Source: Microbacterium sp. CBA3102 (lineage in GTDB: Bacteria; Actinomycetota; Actinomycetes; Actinomycetales; Microbacteriaceae). From it: a stretch of 64,000 nucleotides of DNA. The position numbers and the translations under genes were made by a program. The stretch lies in the NCBI RefSeq assembly GCF_007954505.1, contig NZ_CP042412.1, positions 992,001-1,056,000 of the forward strand, read 5' to 3'. Shown one piece after another: positions 57,171-64,000 of this stretch; the stretch's first letter is position 1, and each line of letters opens with the position of its first letter. The notes below the pieces were generated by a model that saw only the letters and a program-made list of their open reading frames with translations, was not told the DNA's origin and did not search any database.

Positions 57171-59009
57171 TCAGAAGTTGTTGATCACGGAAGCGAAGAC
57201 GAGGTCGATGCGTTCGGCGTCCGAGGCGTCGAACATCTGCCCTCCGGTGGCGTCGGCGATGCGCTGCAGGGCCGAGGTGTCGGCACCGGAGCCGTAGGCG
57301 ATCGGGAAGATGCGCACCGGTGCGTCGGTGCCCCCCTCCTTCGTGCTCTTGCCGATCTTCGCGATCAGGGAGTCGAGGGACGTGGAGGAGTCGGTGTCCT
57401 CGCCGTCGGACAGGACGACGATCGCGTTGATGCGTCCGGGTTCTGCCCGCTCGCTCATGGCCTCGTACGCCGTGAGGACGGCGTCGTACAGGGGCGTCCC
57501 GTTGCGTTGCGCGTACCGGAGGTCATCGAGCGAGGAGTCGAGCTTCTCGCCGTCGGCGCCCAGCGGCGTGACACGGCGCAGCACCTGGATGCCCTCGCCC
57601 TCTGGGGAGTCGACATCCGTCGTGAAGGCCCAGACCCCGACCTCATCGGTCGAGCGGAAGTGGTCGAGGGTCGTCTGCGCGCCCTGGATCGCACCGTCGA
57701 GGCGCGAGCGTCCGTCGCCGATCGGCTCGTCCATCGAGCCCGAGATGTCGATGAGCTCCAGCACCGACGAAGGCTTTCGCACCTGTGTCCACTGGTCGAT
57801 CGCGGTCGAGATCACGTCGACCTCGGGCTTGGGCAGCGTCACGCGGGGCTGTGCCGGGTCGACCCCGAAGTTGGCGGTGAACAGGTCGCCCAGCGGGACC
57901 GACTCGTCGAGCGGGCGGAAGCCGTACTCGGGGAGGATCTCCTGAGCCGCCGTGGTCTGCAGGAAGGCGGCGAAGGCCTCACCCGCGGTGCGCTGCTCCG
58001 CTGTCACCCAGTCGGCACCGAGCACGGTGACGGGATTGTCGGACCACATCGAGCCGCCGGACGGGTAGACGGCGACGAGCTTCGTCTTCGGCGGAGTCAG
58101 CGTCTCGCCCGGCTGGACGGTGTGGGAGTCGGGGTTGCCCTTGTTGTAGTTGAGCAGGGACGTCTCCTCCAGCGCCACGGCCGACACGTACGCGGAGCCG
58201 TTGGCGCCGTTCTGCGTCTCGTCGTACAGGGTCGAGAGCACGTTTCCCGTGGTGTCGCCGTAGTGGATCACGCACTCCTCGAAGACGCGCGAGAAGTCGG
58301 CAGCGGCGTCGACGTCTGCGGACGTGAGTCCCTCCGCCTTGCCCGATGCCTCATAGGACTGCATCAGGATGGTCGAGAGTCCGGTGGTCGAGGTGTTCGG
58401 GTTCGTCTTCGAGATCTTGAACGCGCCCCAGATGTCCTTTCCGACGCTCCCCCACCCGTCGGGGTCCTGGCACAGGCCTTCGAGGTCGGTGATGCTGATC
58501 GGCTCGTCCGGCCAGCCGAGGGCCTTGGCCATCGGCTCGGGCATCCCGAACACGACCGGCGTGCGCGTGAACGATGCCGGCGAGCCGACGAGGTTCGCCG
58601 AGGCGGCTGCGCTCACGCGATCGGTCCAGACGGTCGACGCCGGCGACCACAGCGTCGGCCACAGGGCGCGGTCGTCGCTCGGCCAGTCCTCGCCCGAGGT
58701 GAGGTAGCGCGCGGCGTTTCCGGACGACACGTTCGTCGGGCGCACCGTGGCGCACGTGTCGAGCGCCTCGTGCTCCGGTGAGTCCTTGAAGGCGGTCGCG
58801 AGCTCGTCGAGCATGTTGACCTTCTCCGACGACGTCGCGATGGCGATGTGCGTGCACCCGTCATCGGGGAATCCTTGACTCCCGTCGGGCGTCGGCGTCG
58901 CTTCCCCGCCCGTGCAGGCTGCCAGCGTCAGGGTGATGACCGCTGCCGTGGCCAGGGCGGCGGTCGTCCGTCGGGGGATGTCTCTTCGTACGGTGCGAGG
59001 CGCGCTCAT
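57171..59009 (-). CDS. Lipoprotein with substrate-binding and VWA domains
   Basis: This 612-residue protein has a lipobox (LAAC, Cys32) for membrane anchoring, an extracellular solute-binding-like domain (about 50-400), and a C-terminal von Willebrand A domain (about 415-612). The VWA has a complete MIDAS start (Asp421-Ile-Ser-Gly-Ser), TDEVG and LSDGEDTDSS. Such fusions bind ligands and proteins in a metal-dependent way. Ligand unknown. It is co-directional with the membrane protein and racemase genes downstream. Confidence 0.85.
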   Translation of the reverse strand: MSAPRTVRRDIPRRTTAALATAAVITLTLAACTGGEATPTPDGSQGFPDDGCTHIAIATSSEKVNMLDELATAFKDSPEHEALDTCATVRPTNVSSGNAARYLTSGEDWPSDDRALWPTLWSPASTVWTDRVSAAASANLVGSPASFTRTPVVFGMPEPMAKALGWPDEPISITDLEGLCQDPDGWGSVGKDIWGAFKISKTNPNTSTTGLSTILMQSYEASGKAEGLTSADVDAAADFSRVFEECVIHYGDTTGNVLSTLYDETQNGANGSAYVSAVALEETSLLNYNKGNPDSHTVQPGETLTPPKTKLVAVYPSGGSMWSDNPVTVLGADWVTAEQRTAGEAFAAFLQTTAAQEILPEYGFRPLDESVPLGDLFTANFGVDPAQPRVTLPKPEVDVISTAIDQWTQVRKPSSVLELIDISGSMDEPIGDGRSRLDGAIQGAQTTLDHFRSTDEVGVWAFTTDVDSPEGEGIQVLRRVTPLGADGEKLDSSLDDLRYAQRNGTPLYDAVLTAYEAMSERAEPGRINAIVVLSDGEDTDSSTSLDSLIAKIGKSTKEGGTDAPVRIFPIAYGSGADTSALQRIADATGGQMFDASDAERIDLVFASVINNF

Positions 59010-59041
59010 GCGCCTAGGCTACCCAGGTATCGTCGCGGCGA

Positions 59042-59866
59042 TCACGGCGTCCCCGCGCGCATGAACTCCTCCGCGGCCTGCACCTGCACCGCGGTCGGGC
59101 GGATGCCGGTGTACAGGACGAACTGCTCGAGCGCCTGCAGGGTAGCCACTTCCGCACCCGTGATCACCGTCGCTCCCGCTGCTCGTCCCGCCCTGATCAG
59201 GGGCGTCTCCGCCGGGAGTGCGACGACGTCGAACACGACGGAAGCCGTCGAGACGGCAGTGTCGGAGAACGCCGGCGCGTGCTCGTCCGGTCCGCCGGTC
59301 ATCCCGATCGGCGTGACGTTGACCAGGATGTCGGCGGTCGCGTCCGCGACGTCCGCACGCCAGTCGAAGCCGTACGACGCCGCGAGTCCGCGTCCGTTCG
59401 TCTCGTTCCTGGCGACGATTGTGACCTCGCCGAACCCGGCGTCGCGGAAAGCCGCCGCGGTCGCTTTGGCCATGCCTCCCGAACCGCGGAGCAGGACCGA
59501 CGCGGCGGGATCGAGCTCGTTGCGGGCGATCAACTGCGCGATCGCCGTGTAGTCGGTGTTGTGCGCCGTGAGCACGCCCTCGTCGTTGACGATGGTGTTG
59601 ACGGAGTCGATCGCCGTGGCGGAGGGGTCCATCCGGTCGACCAGCGCGATGACGTCCTCTTTATAGGGCATCGAGATCGCGCAGCCGCGGATGCCGAGTC
59701 CCCGCACCCCGGCGATGGCCTGCGCGAGGTCGGTCGGCGCGAAGGCCTTATAGATCCAGTTCAGCCCGAGCGCTTCGTAGAGGTGGTTGTGGAACCGTGT
59801 CCCGTTGTTGCTCGGCCGCGCCGACAGCGAGATGCACAGTGTCATGTCCTTGTTGAGCAGCGTCAC
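59042..59866 (-). CDS. Shikimate dehydrogenase-family protein
   Basis: This 274-residue enzyme has catalytic Lys69 (MPYKEDV) and Asp105 (NTDYTA) and a Rossmann motif RGSGGMAKATAAAF near 137-150. The N-terminal shikimate-binding region is SLSARPSNNGTRFHNHLY rather than the common SxSP-N pattern, so it may be a divergent AroE or a quinate/amino-shikimate type. GTG 59866 is the start used; ATG 59845 (residue 8) is an alternative. Confidence 0.85.
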   Translation of the reverse strand: MTLLNKDMTLCISLSARPSNNGTRFHNHLYEALGLNWIYKAFAPTDLAQAIAGVRGLGIRGCAISMPYKEDVIALVDRMDPSATAIDSVNTIVNDEGVLTAHNTDYTAIAQLIARNELDPAASVLLRGSGGMAKATAAAFRDAGFGEVTIVARNETNGRGLAASYGFDWRADVADATADILVNVTPIGMTGGPDEHAPAFSDTAVSTASVVFDVVALPAETPLIRAGRAAGATVITGAEVATLQALEQFVLYTGIRPTAVQVQAAEEFMRAGTP

Positions 59867-60006
59867 CGCTTCAGGCTACTCGCGTGCTGTTCGCTCCATC
59901 TCCGCCCGGAACCCATGATCCGCGCGGGATCCGCACTCCGGCCGTGTTCGAGCTCACCGGGGTGGCGTCCGTGGCGGGATCGGGCCTCCTCCCCTATGGT
60001 GAAGGT

Positions 60007-60139
60007 GCATGCACACGGGGATTGATCGTCCCCGTCTCTCCCCAGGAGACGGAAGAGCCACCCCAGGGCCAAGACGATCCGTGCATGCGATTGGGCCCTC
60101 TCGAGTAGTTCAGTCCCCAATGGGCTACTCGAGGGGGCC
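60007..60139 (+). ncRNA. Candidate structured non-coding RNA
   Basis: The 595-bp gap (59867-60461) has no gene with a ribosome site, but it has several strong helices: GCATGCAC (60007-60014) can pair with GTGCATGC (60081-60088), ACGGGGA/TCCCCGT (60015-60035) and CGTCTC/GAGACG (60033-60051) overlap and are mutually exclusive, and a 15-bp stem (60094-60108 with 60125-60139) could terminate. A TATGGT box ends at 60000. Strand and function are not established. Confidence 0.35.
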
Positions 60140-60167
60140 GCTATCGTCGTCCTCACCGATTTTCGGA

Positions 60168-60189
60168 TTTGTCCCCCAAAAGGGGGACA
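60168..60189. other. Perfect hairpin upstream of the cold-shock gene
   Basis: TTGTCCCCC and GGGGGACAA (9 bp each) close an AAAA loop, 293 bases before the cold-shock start. It may be a terminator or part of an RNA structure; the sequence from here to 60350 shows no other clear feature. Confidence 0.45.
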
Positions 60190-60353
60190 AGACCTCCGAA
60201 AAGGAGCTAGGCTGTTTCTGACGCACCCTCCGGTCGTCTTCGGCCCTCATCGCTCCCCCCGCGGTGAGGGCCACACCATTTTCCGGGCGGCGTCCATGCC
60301 CCCTCCCACGCGCCCGCCTGCCGGATCACGGCCGTGTGCCGCTCATGCAACAT

Positions 60354-60382
60354 TTGGATTACCTTCTTGCCGCGGCTATTCC
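60354..60382 (+). promoter_or_regulatory. Promoter of the cold-shock gene
   Basis: TTGGAT (60354-60359), 17-bp spacer, TATTCC (60377-60382). The predicted leader of about 70 bases includes a GCTTTTTACC tract, typical of cold-shock 5' regions. Confidence 0.45.
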
Positions 60383-60461
60383 TCTCCGGGCCTCCTCCAC
60401 TAGCGTTAGCGGTGTCGGGGCATCCCTGCGTCGGCTTTTTACCCAGCAGAACAGGCAGTAC

Positions 60462-60668
60462 ATGAGCACCCAGGGCACGGTCAAGTGGTTCAACTCGGAG
60501 AAGGGCTTCGGCTTCATCTCCCCCGACGACGGAGGCGCTGACGTCTTCGCGCACTACTCCGCCATCCAGTCATCCGGCTACCGGTCTCTCGAAGAGAACC
60601 AGCGAGTCGAGTTCGATGTGGCGCAGGGCCCCAAGGGCCTGCAGGCAGAGAACATTCGCCCCGTCTGA
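60462..60668 (+). CDS. CspA-family cold-shock protein
   Basis: This 68-residue single-domain protein has RNP1 (KGFGFI) and RNP2 (VFAHY) and aromatic residues for single-stranded nucleic-acid binding. ATG 60462 gives the normal family N-terminus ([15 protein letters not shown]). It melts RNA structures during cold or growth transitions. It is monocistronic, ended by the terminator at 60681-60734. Confidence 0.96.
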   Translation: MSTQGTVKWFNSEKGFGFISPDDGGADVFAHYSAIQSSGYRSLEENQRVEFDVAQGPKGLQAENIRPV

Positions 60669-60680
60669 GACGGGCGAGAC

Positions 60681-60734
60681 ACAGAACTCCCCGAACGGAG
60701 CGCGTCACGAGCGCACTCCGTCGGGGAGTTCTGT
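60681..60734 (+). terminator. Terminator of the cold-shock gene
   Basis: A nearly uninterrupted stem (60681-60694 with 60721-60734, then CGGAG 60696-60700 with CTCCG 60716-60720) starts 13 bases after the stop codon. One bulged base interrupts it. Confidence 0.85.
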
Positions 60735-60801
60735 GCTTCTGCCGGGCGATGAGGTCGCACGGGCACGATGAGCGACGTGCCCGCTGACCGCCGGCTCGCG
60801 G

Positions 60802-61470
60802 TCAGCTGCCGATCAGCAGCGTGCGCAGTTCGGGAACGGAGCCGACGCGGAATGCGGCGTCGTCTCCTTCATGGGGGTCGCTGAAGCCCCACTCGACGAA
60901 GATCACCGGCACGCCGTTGGCCGCGCCTCCCTCGACGTCGTGGTGCCGGTCGCCGATGAGCACCGGATTCGAGGTGTCGGCGCCCAGGGCGCGCAGGCGA
61001 CGCAGGGCCTCGGCGACGATGTCGGTCTTCGATGCGAGGGTCGCCTCATCCGGCGTCGCGCCGACGGTGGTGAGGAATGCCGGGCGGAGGCCGAAATGGT
61101 CGACGAGTGCGTCCACCTGGTTCTCGGGCTTGGAGCTCGCCGTCGCCTGGGGGACGCCCGCGGCATGGAGCTCGTTGATGAGCTCGGTCACTCCCGGGTA
61201 GGTCGCGACGTCGGTCGTGTACCCGTCTGCCTTGCCGAGTGTGCGGTAGAAGGCGACTGCCTCGGCGGACTGCTCCGGCGTCATCCCGGCCTGGTCCTGG
61301 AACGACTGGAACATCGGAGGCCCGATCCAGTGCACCAGCTCCTCGCGTGTCGGCGCGGGGTGGCCGAAGTGCGTGAGCGCGGTGTTCAGCCGACGGAGGA
61401 TGCCGACGGAGGCATCGACGATGGTGCCGTCGACGTCCCACAGTACGCAGGAGTAGGGGGAGTGGGACAT
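60802..61470 (-). CDS. HAD-superfamily hydrolase (phosphoglycolate phosphatase-like)
   Basis: This 222-residue protein has the nucleophile motif Asp12-Val-Asp14-Gly-Thr, a cap region (about 25-85), motif II/III TASSKPENQ and motif IV IGDRHHDVEGG. It resembles Gph-type phosphatases that hydrolyse small phosphomonoesters. It is co-directional with nothing; the 144-bp gap to the next gene holds short repeats. Confidence 0.92.
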   Translation of the reverse strand: MSHSPYSCVLWDVDGTIVDASVGILRRLNTALTHFGHPAPTREELVHWIGPPMFQSFQDQAGMTPEQSAEAVAFYRTLGKADGYTTDVATYPGVTELINELHAAGVPQATASSKPENQVDALVDHFGLRPAFLTTVGATPDEATLASKTDIVAEALRRLRALGADTSNPVLIGDRHHDVEGGAANGVPVIFVEWGFSDPHEGDDAAFRVGSVPELRTLLIGS

Positions 61471-61532
61471 GCTCCCAGCCTAGGGTGCCGCGAGAGGATG
61501 ACCGTGCTTCCTGCACAGGTGTGCACCTAAGG

Positions 61533-61578
61533 ACCTTATGCACACCTTATGTGAACACGAAATGTCTCCATATAAGGT
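61533..61578. repeat. Triplicated ACCTTAT motif
   Basis: ACCTTATG occurs at 61533-61540 and 61544-61551 (11-bp period, one helical turn), and the inverted ATAAGGT at 61572-61578. It lies between divergent genes, a suitable regulator binding region. Confidence 0.4.
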
Positions 61579-61614
61579 CGTGACAACGGCGGTTTCACGG
61601 GTGAGAATGGGGGC

Positions 61615-61875
61615 ATGTACGTGTCGATGGAAATCATCACGATCTTGGCGACCGGGGCGACGACTCTGGTGGCCACGGTCAGCGGATTCGGCTGGATGAT
61701 CAGTCGCATGGACGCACGGTTCGCGGCAGTGGACGCGAGGTTCGACGCAAGGTTCGACGCGCAAGATGCGAAGTTCGACGTGCGGTTCACGCGCATCGAG
61801 CAGGAGATCTTCGAGGTGAAGATCGCGATCGCGCGGCTGGAAGGACCGACGCCGCGGCTTATGGCCGCGCGTTGA
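61615..61875 (+). CDS. Membrane-anchored coiled-coil protein
   Basis: This 86-residue protein has an N-terminal hydrophobic helix (about 5-27) and a heptad-like repeat region (MDARFAAVDARFDARFDAQDAKFDVRFTRIEQEI broken into DARF/DAKF units) that should form a coiled coil, then a short helix. Similar repeat proteins are found at this size in Actinobacteria and phage elements; function unknown. ATG 61615 is used; Met5 is an alternative. Confidence 0.7.
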   Translation: MYVSMEIITILATGATTLVATVSGFGWMISRMDARFAAVDARFDARFDAQDAKFDVRFTRIEQEIFEVKIAIARLEGPTPRLMAAR

Positions 61876-61884
61876 CGGAACGAC

Positions 61885-62580
61885 TCAGAAAAGGCGGGGG
61901 ATGCCCGACTCGATGCCCTTCATGTCGTCGTAGTCGAGCACCAGGCAGCGGATGCCCCGGTCTTCGGCGAGAACACGGGCTTGGGGTTTGATCTCCTGCG
62001 CGGCGAAGACACCCTGGACGGGGGAGAGGTGGGGGTCGCGGCCCAGCAGCTCGAGGTAACGGGTCAGCTGCTCCACGCCGTCGATGTCGCCGCGTCGCTT
62101 GATCTCGACGGCGATCGCAGCCCCGTCGACATCCCGCACCAGAAGGTCGACCGGTCCGATCGCCGTGGGGTACTCGCGACGCACCAGCGTCGCGCCCTCC
62201 GAGATGCGTTCGACCTGTTCGGCGAGGAGCCGCTGCAGGTCGGCCTCGACGCCGTCCTTCTGCAGTCCGGGATCGACGCCCAGCTCGTGGGACGTGTCGT
62301 GGATGATCTCGTAGATCTGCACGCGCAGTGCGTCACCGGTCTTTTTGTGCGTCACGCGCCACACCTCGACGACGCCGGCGCTCGCTTCTTCCTCGCCGGG
62401 AACCTCGCTCGACAGCGAGCACGGCGGGCTCATCCAGTTCAACGGCTTGTAGCTTCCGCCGTCGGAGTGCACGAGCAGACTCCCGTCTCCCTTGTGCACG
62501 AGCAGACGCGTGGCGAGCGGAAGATGGGCATTGAGCCGACCGGTGTAGTCGACCGAGCAGCGGGCGATGACGAGACGCAC
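61885..62580 (-). CDS. nucS: Endonuclease NucS (EndoMS)
   Basis: This 231-residue enzyme has the N-terminal DNA-binding domain (about 1-110) and C-terminal nuclease domain with catalytic Asp145 (GPVDLLVRD), Glu159 and Lys161 ([21 protein letters not shown]). NucS replaces MutS/MutL mismatch repair in most Actinobacteria by cutting both strands at mismatches. The C-terminus IPRLF is a fit for the sliding-clamp binding motif. Confidence 0.95.
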   Translation of the reverse strand: MRLVIARCSVDYTGRLNAHLPLATRLLVHKGDGSLLVHSDGGSYKPLNWMSPPCSLSSEVPGEEEASAGVVEVWRVTHKKTGDALRVQIYEIIHDTSHELGVDPGLQKDGVEADLQRLLAEQVERISEGATLVRREYPTAIGPVDLLVRDVDGAAIAVEIKRRGDIDGVEQLTRYLELLGRDPHLSPVQGVFAAQEIKPQARVLAEDRGIRCLVLDYDDMKGIESGIPRLF

Positions 62581-62653
62581 CCGTCGAGCCTACTTCGTCG
62601 GGAAGGTGCCTCGTCGCACCGTCGACGGCGGCGGCCGGGAACGAGCGGATGGC

Positions 62654-63478
62654 TTAGAAGAGTCCGAGCTCGCTGGCGGCGGAACGCGCGATCAGGAATC
62701 CGATGATGCCGATGATCCAGGCGGTGTTTTCGGCGCCGGTGCGCTGCATCCACGCGGCGAAGCGCTCGAGCGGTCGTTGCACCAGAGGCGCGGCGACGAG
62801 GCGGAGGAGGAGCAGGATGATCGCGGGCAGGATCATCAGCGCGCAGTATCCGACGAGCGACATCACACGCAGCGGGGTGTCGATCCCGGCATCCGCGAGC
62901 ATCGTCATCGCGACGATGTAGGGGAGCATCGTGGCGATCTCCACGACACCCGCGGCGATCGCCACCGCCATCACCGCGGTCCCCCGGGTGCGCGGATCGA
63001 GCAGACGCTCCCGCCACCGCGTGATGCGTCCGGGGCGGGTGCCGGCCGTCGTCGTCGCGGTGGGTGGGTCGGGTGTCATCGGCGACCGGCCGCCGGTCTC
63101 CTCCTGTGCGGCGGGCGTGCTCGGCCGAGCGATCGTCTCGGTGGACCCGCTCTTCGCCGTCTTGTCGCCCGTCGGCATCACGAATGCCGTGATCAGGAGC
63201 CCGCCTCCCACGAGGAGACGGATGATGAGCCCGGCCGGAGACGCGAGGAAGGCGGAAGCCACGTCGACGAGGTTCACCAATCCCCAGAGGAACAGGAGAC
63301 CGACGAGCAGATAGAACGTGGCGATCGTGGCGAGGTAGAGGAGGATGCGACCGGCACGGATCCGTCCCGGATGCAGGAGGAGGAAGACCGGGATGAGGAG
63401 AGTGCCGACACTCAGTCCGTCGATCAGCGCCAGGACCGCGAGGGAAAGGGGGAGCGGCAGCCCGCCGAAGAGTTCCAT
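62654..63478 (-). CDS. GAP-family membrane protein (Sap, sulfolipid-1-addressing type)
   Basis: This 274-residue protein has six hydrophobic helices in two halves (about 10-100 and 160-274) joined by a polar Thr/Pro-rich loop. The halves have the LysE/GAP-like pattern LAVLALIDGLSVGTLLIPVFLLL and VMAVAIAAGVVEIATMLPYIVAM. GAP proteins help export of lipids such as sulfolipids or glycopeptidolipids in mycobacteria; the substrate here is unknown. ATG 63478 is the family-like start. Confidence 0.8.
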   Translation of the reverse strand: MELFGGLPLPLSLAVLALIDGLSVGTLLIPVFLLLHPGRIRAGRILLYLATIATFYLLVGLLFLWGLVNLVDVASAFLASPAGLIIRLLVGGGLLITAFVMPTGDKTAKSGSTETIARPSTPAAQEETGGRSPMTPDPPTATTTAGTRPGRITRWRERLLDPRTRGTAVMAVAIAAGVVEIATMLPYIVAMTMLADAGIDTPLRVMSLVGYCALMILPAIILLLLRLVAAPLVQRPLERFAAWMQRTGAENTAWIIGIIGFLIARSAASELGLF

Positions 63479-63593
63479 GGCTTCACGCTCGCCGATGCGC
63501 AACCGTGACGGATCGGGCGAAAGTACCGTTCTCGCCGCCCTCCTCATCCCTTCGTCGGATGCGCCGGCACGCGCACCGTGATTGCATGAGGGC

Positions 63594-64000
63594 ATGCATG
63601 AGCAGGTCGACGGCGGATTCGGCGCCTGGTATCGCCGTCACCGCTGGTGGGCCGATCCTGTCGGCATGGCCCTTCTCGCGATCGTGATGGCCGCGCTCGG
63701 GTTCCGCGGTATCTGGGGGCCGTTCTCGATTCTCCCCGAGCCGTTCTCACCCTGGTGGTCTCTGGTGCTCGCGCTGCCGGCATGCGCGCTCGCGCTGGCC
63801 AAGAGGCGGATGCCGACGACGGTGCTCGTCCTGGTGACGCTGCTCTTCGTCATCGATCTGCTCACCGTCGGCGGCCTCGGCACCCTCGTCGTGCTGCTGG
63901 ACGTGCTGTGGACGGCGGCGTTCCTCGCCGGACCGCACGGGCGCCGCGTACTGCTCGGGCTGCTGGGGGCGTCGACGATCCTCCTCTTCCTGGCTGCCTG
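63594..64000 (+). CDS. Sensor histidine kinase, N-terminal part (cut by the window end)
   Basis: The frame from ATG 63594 reads MHEQVDGGFGAWYRRHRW, followed by four hydrophobic helices (about 22-42, 52-66, 74-98, 99-112 and onwards) like the N-terminal sensor of NarL-partner kinases. No kinase motif is reached before the window ends, so the assignment is tentative. It is divergent from the GAP gene. Confidence 0.6.
   Translation, partial: MHEQVDGGFGAWYRRHRWWADPVGMALLAIVMAALGFRGIWGPFSILPEPFSPWWSLVLALPACALALAKRRMPTTVLVLVTLLFVIDLLTVGGLGTLVVLLDVLWTAAFLAGPHGRRVLLGLLGASTILLFLAA

Noticed and set aside
59884..60221. Short plus-strand frames in the gap before the cold-shock gene
   Set aside because: They have no ribosome site, unusual composition and overlap strong hairpins, so they are unlikely to be genes.
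1..64000. CRISPR arrays and insertion sequences
   Set aside because: No regularly spaced repeat array and no transposase gene were seen on either strand.

Overview
The window is high-GC actinobacterial DNA. Gene content and order point to a member of the Microbacteriaceae, most likely Microbacterium, in the gyrA/oriC-proximal part of the chromosome. Supporting markers are a DUF3566 gene of the kind that follows gyrA, adjacent tRNA-Ile and tRNA-Ala genes, the crgA / sortase E / pabA / pknB / pknA / pbpA / rodA / pstP / fhaB / fhaA cluster, and nucS, the actinobacterial mismatch endonuclease. No database search was possible; family names come from motifs and gene order.

Layout: 1-3.5 kb holds DUF3566 and a three-gene envelope-stress-like unit (histidine kinase, NarL-type regulator, DUF4097 protein). 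3.6-9.9 kb holds two tRNAs and housekeeping genes (VOC, GNAT, HNH, M24 peptidase, DUF1801, amidohydrolase, NUDIX, YbaK-like). 10.0-22.6 kb is the growth and division cluster: cyclophilin, rhomboid protease, CrgA, class E sortase, a 51-residue membrane protein, a glutamine amidotransferase, and a minus-strand run from fhaA down to pknB whose genes mostly overlap by 4 bases. It ends at tRNA-Leu(CAG).

22.84-35.25 kb is an integrated mobile element bounded by a 22-bp repeat of the tRNA-Leu 3' end. It carries a tyrosine integrase, an XRE regulator and an excisionase-like protein read from overlapping divergent promoters, a Fic protein between two small VbhA-like antitoxins, a 1156-residue MobF relaxase, and a right-hand cargo of secreted and membrane proteins that seems to be controlled by a PadR regulator. 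No structural phage genes, FtsK-like pump or type IV secretion genes are present, so it looks like an integrative and mobilizable element.

35.4-46.8 kb is accessory chromosome: a DUF2087 protein, small membrane proteins, a double-GNAT protein, and a polyol/sugar catabolic region (FGGY kinase, 2-hydroxyacid dehydrogenase, SorC regulator, polyol-permease-type MFS transporter, class II aldolase, aldehyde dehydrogenase, SDR). The enzymes fit a route polyol -> ketose -> ketose phosphate -> DHAP plus glycolaldehyde -> glycolate; this route is inferred. 46.9-64 kb has a 2005-residue LPXTG surface protein, an ICMT-like methyltransferase, a Ca2+/H+ antiporter, a racemase, a VWA/substrate-binding lipoprotein with its membrane partner, shikimate dehydrogenase, a structured non-coding stretch, a cold-shock protein, a HAD phosphatase, nucS, a GAP-family membrane protein and the start of a histidine kinase cut by the window end.
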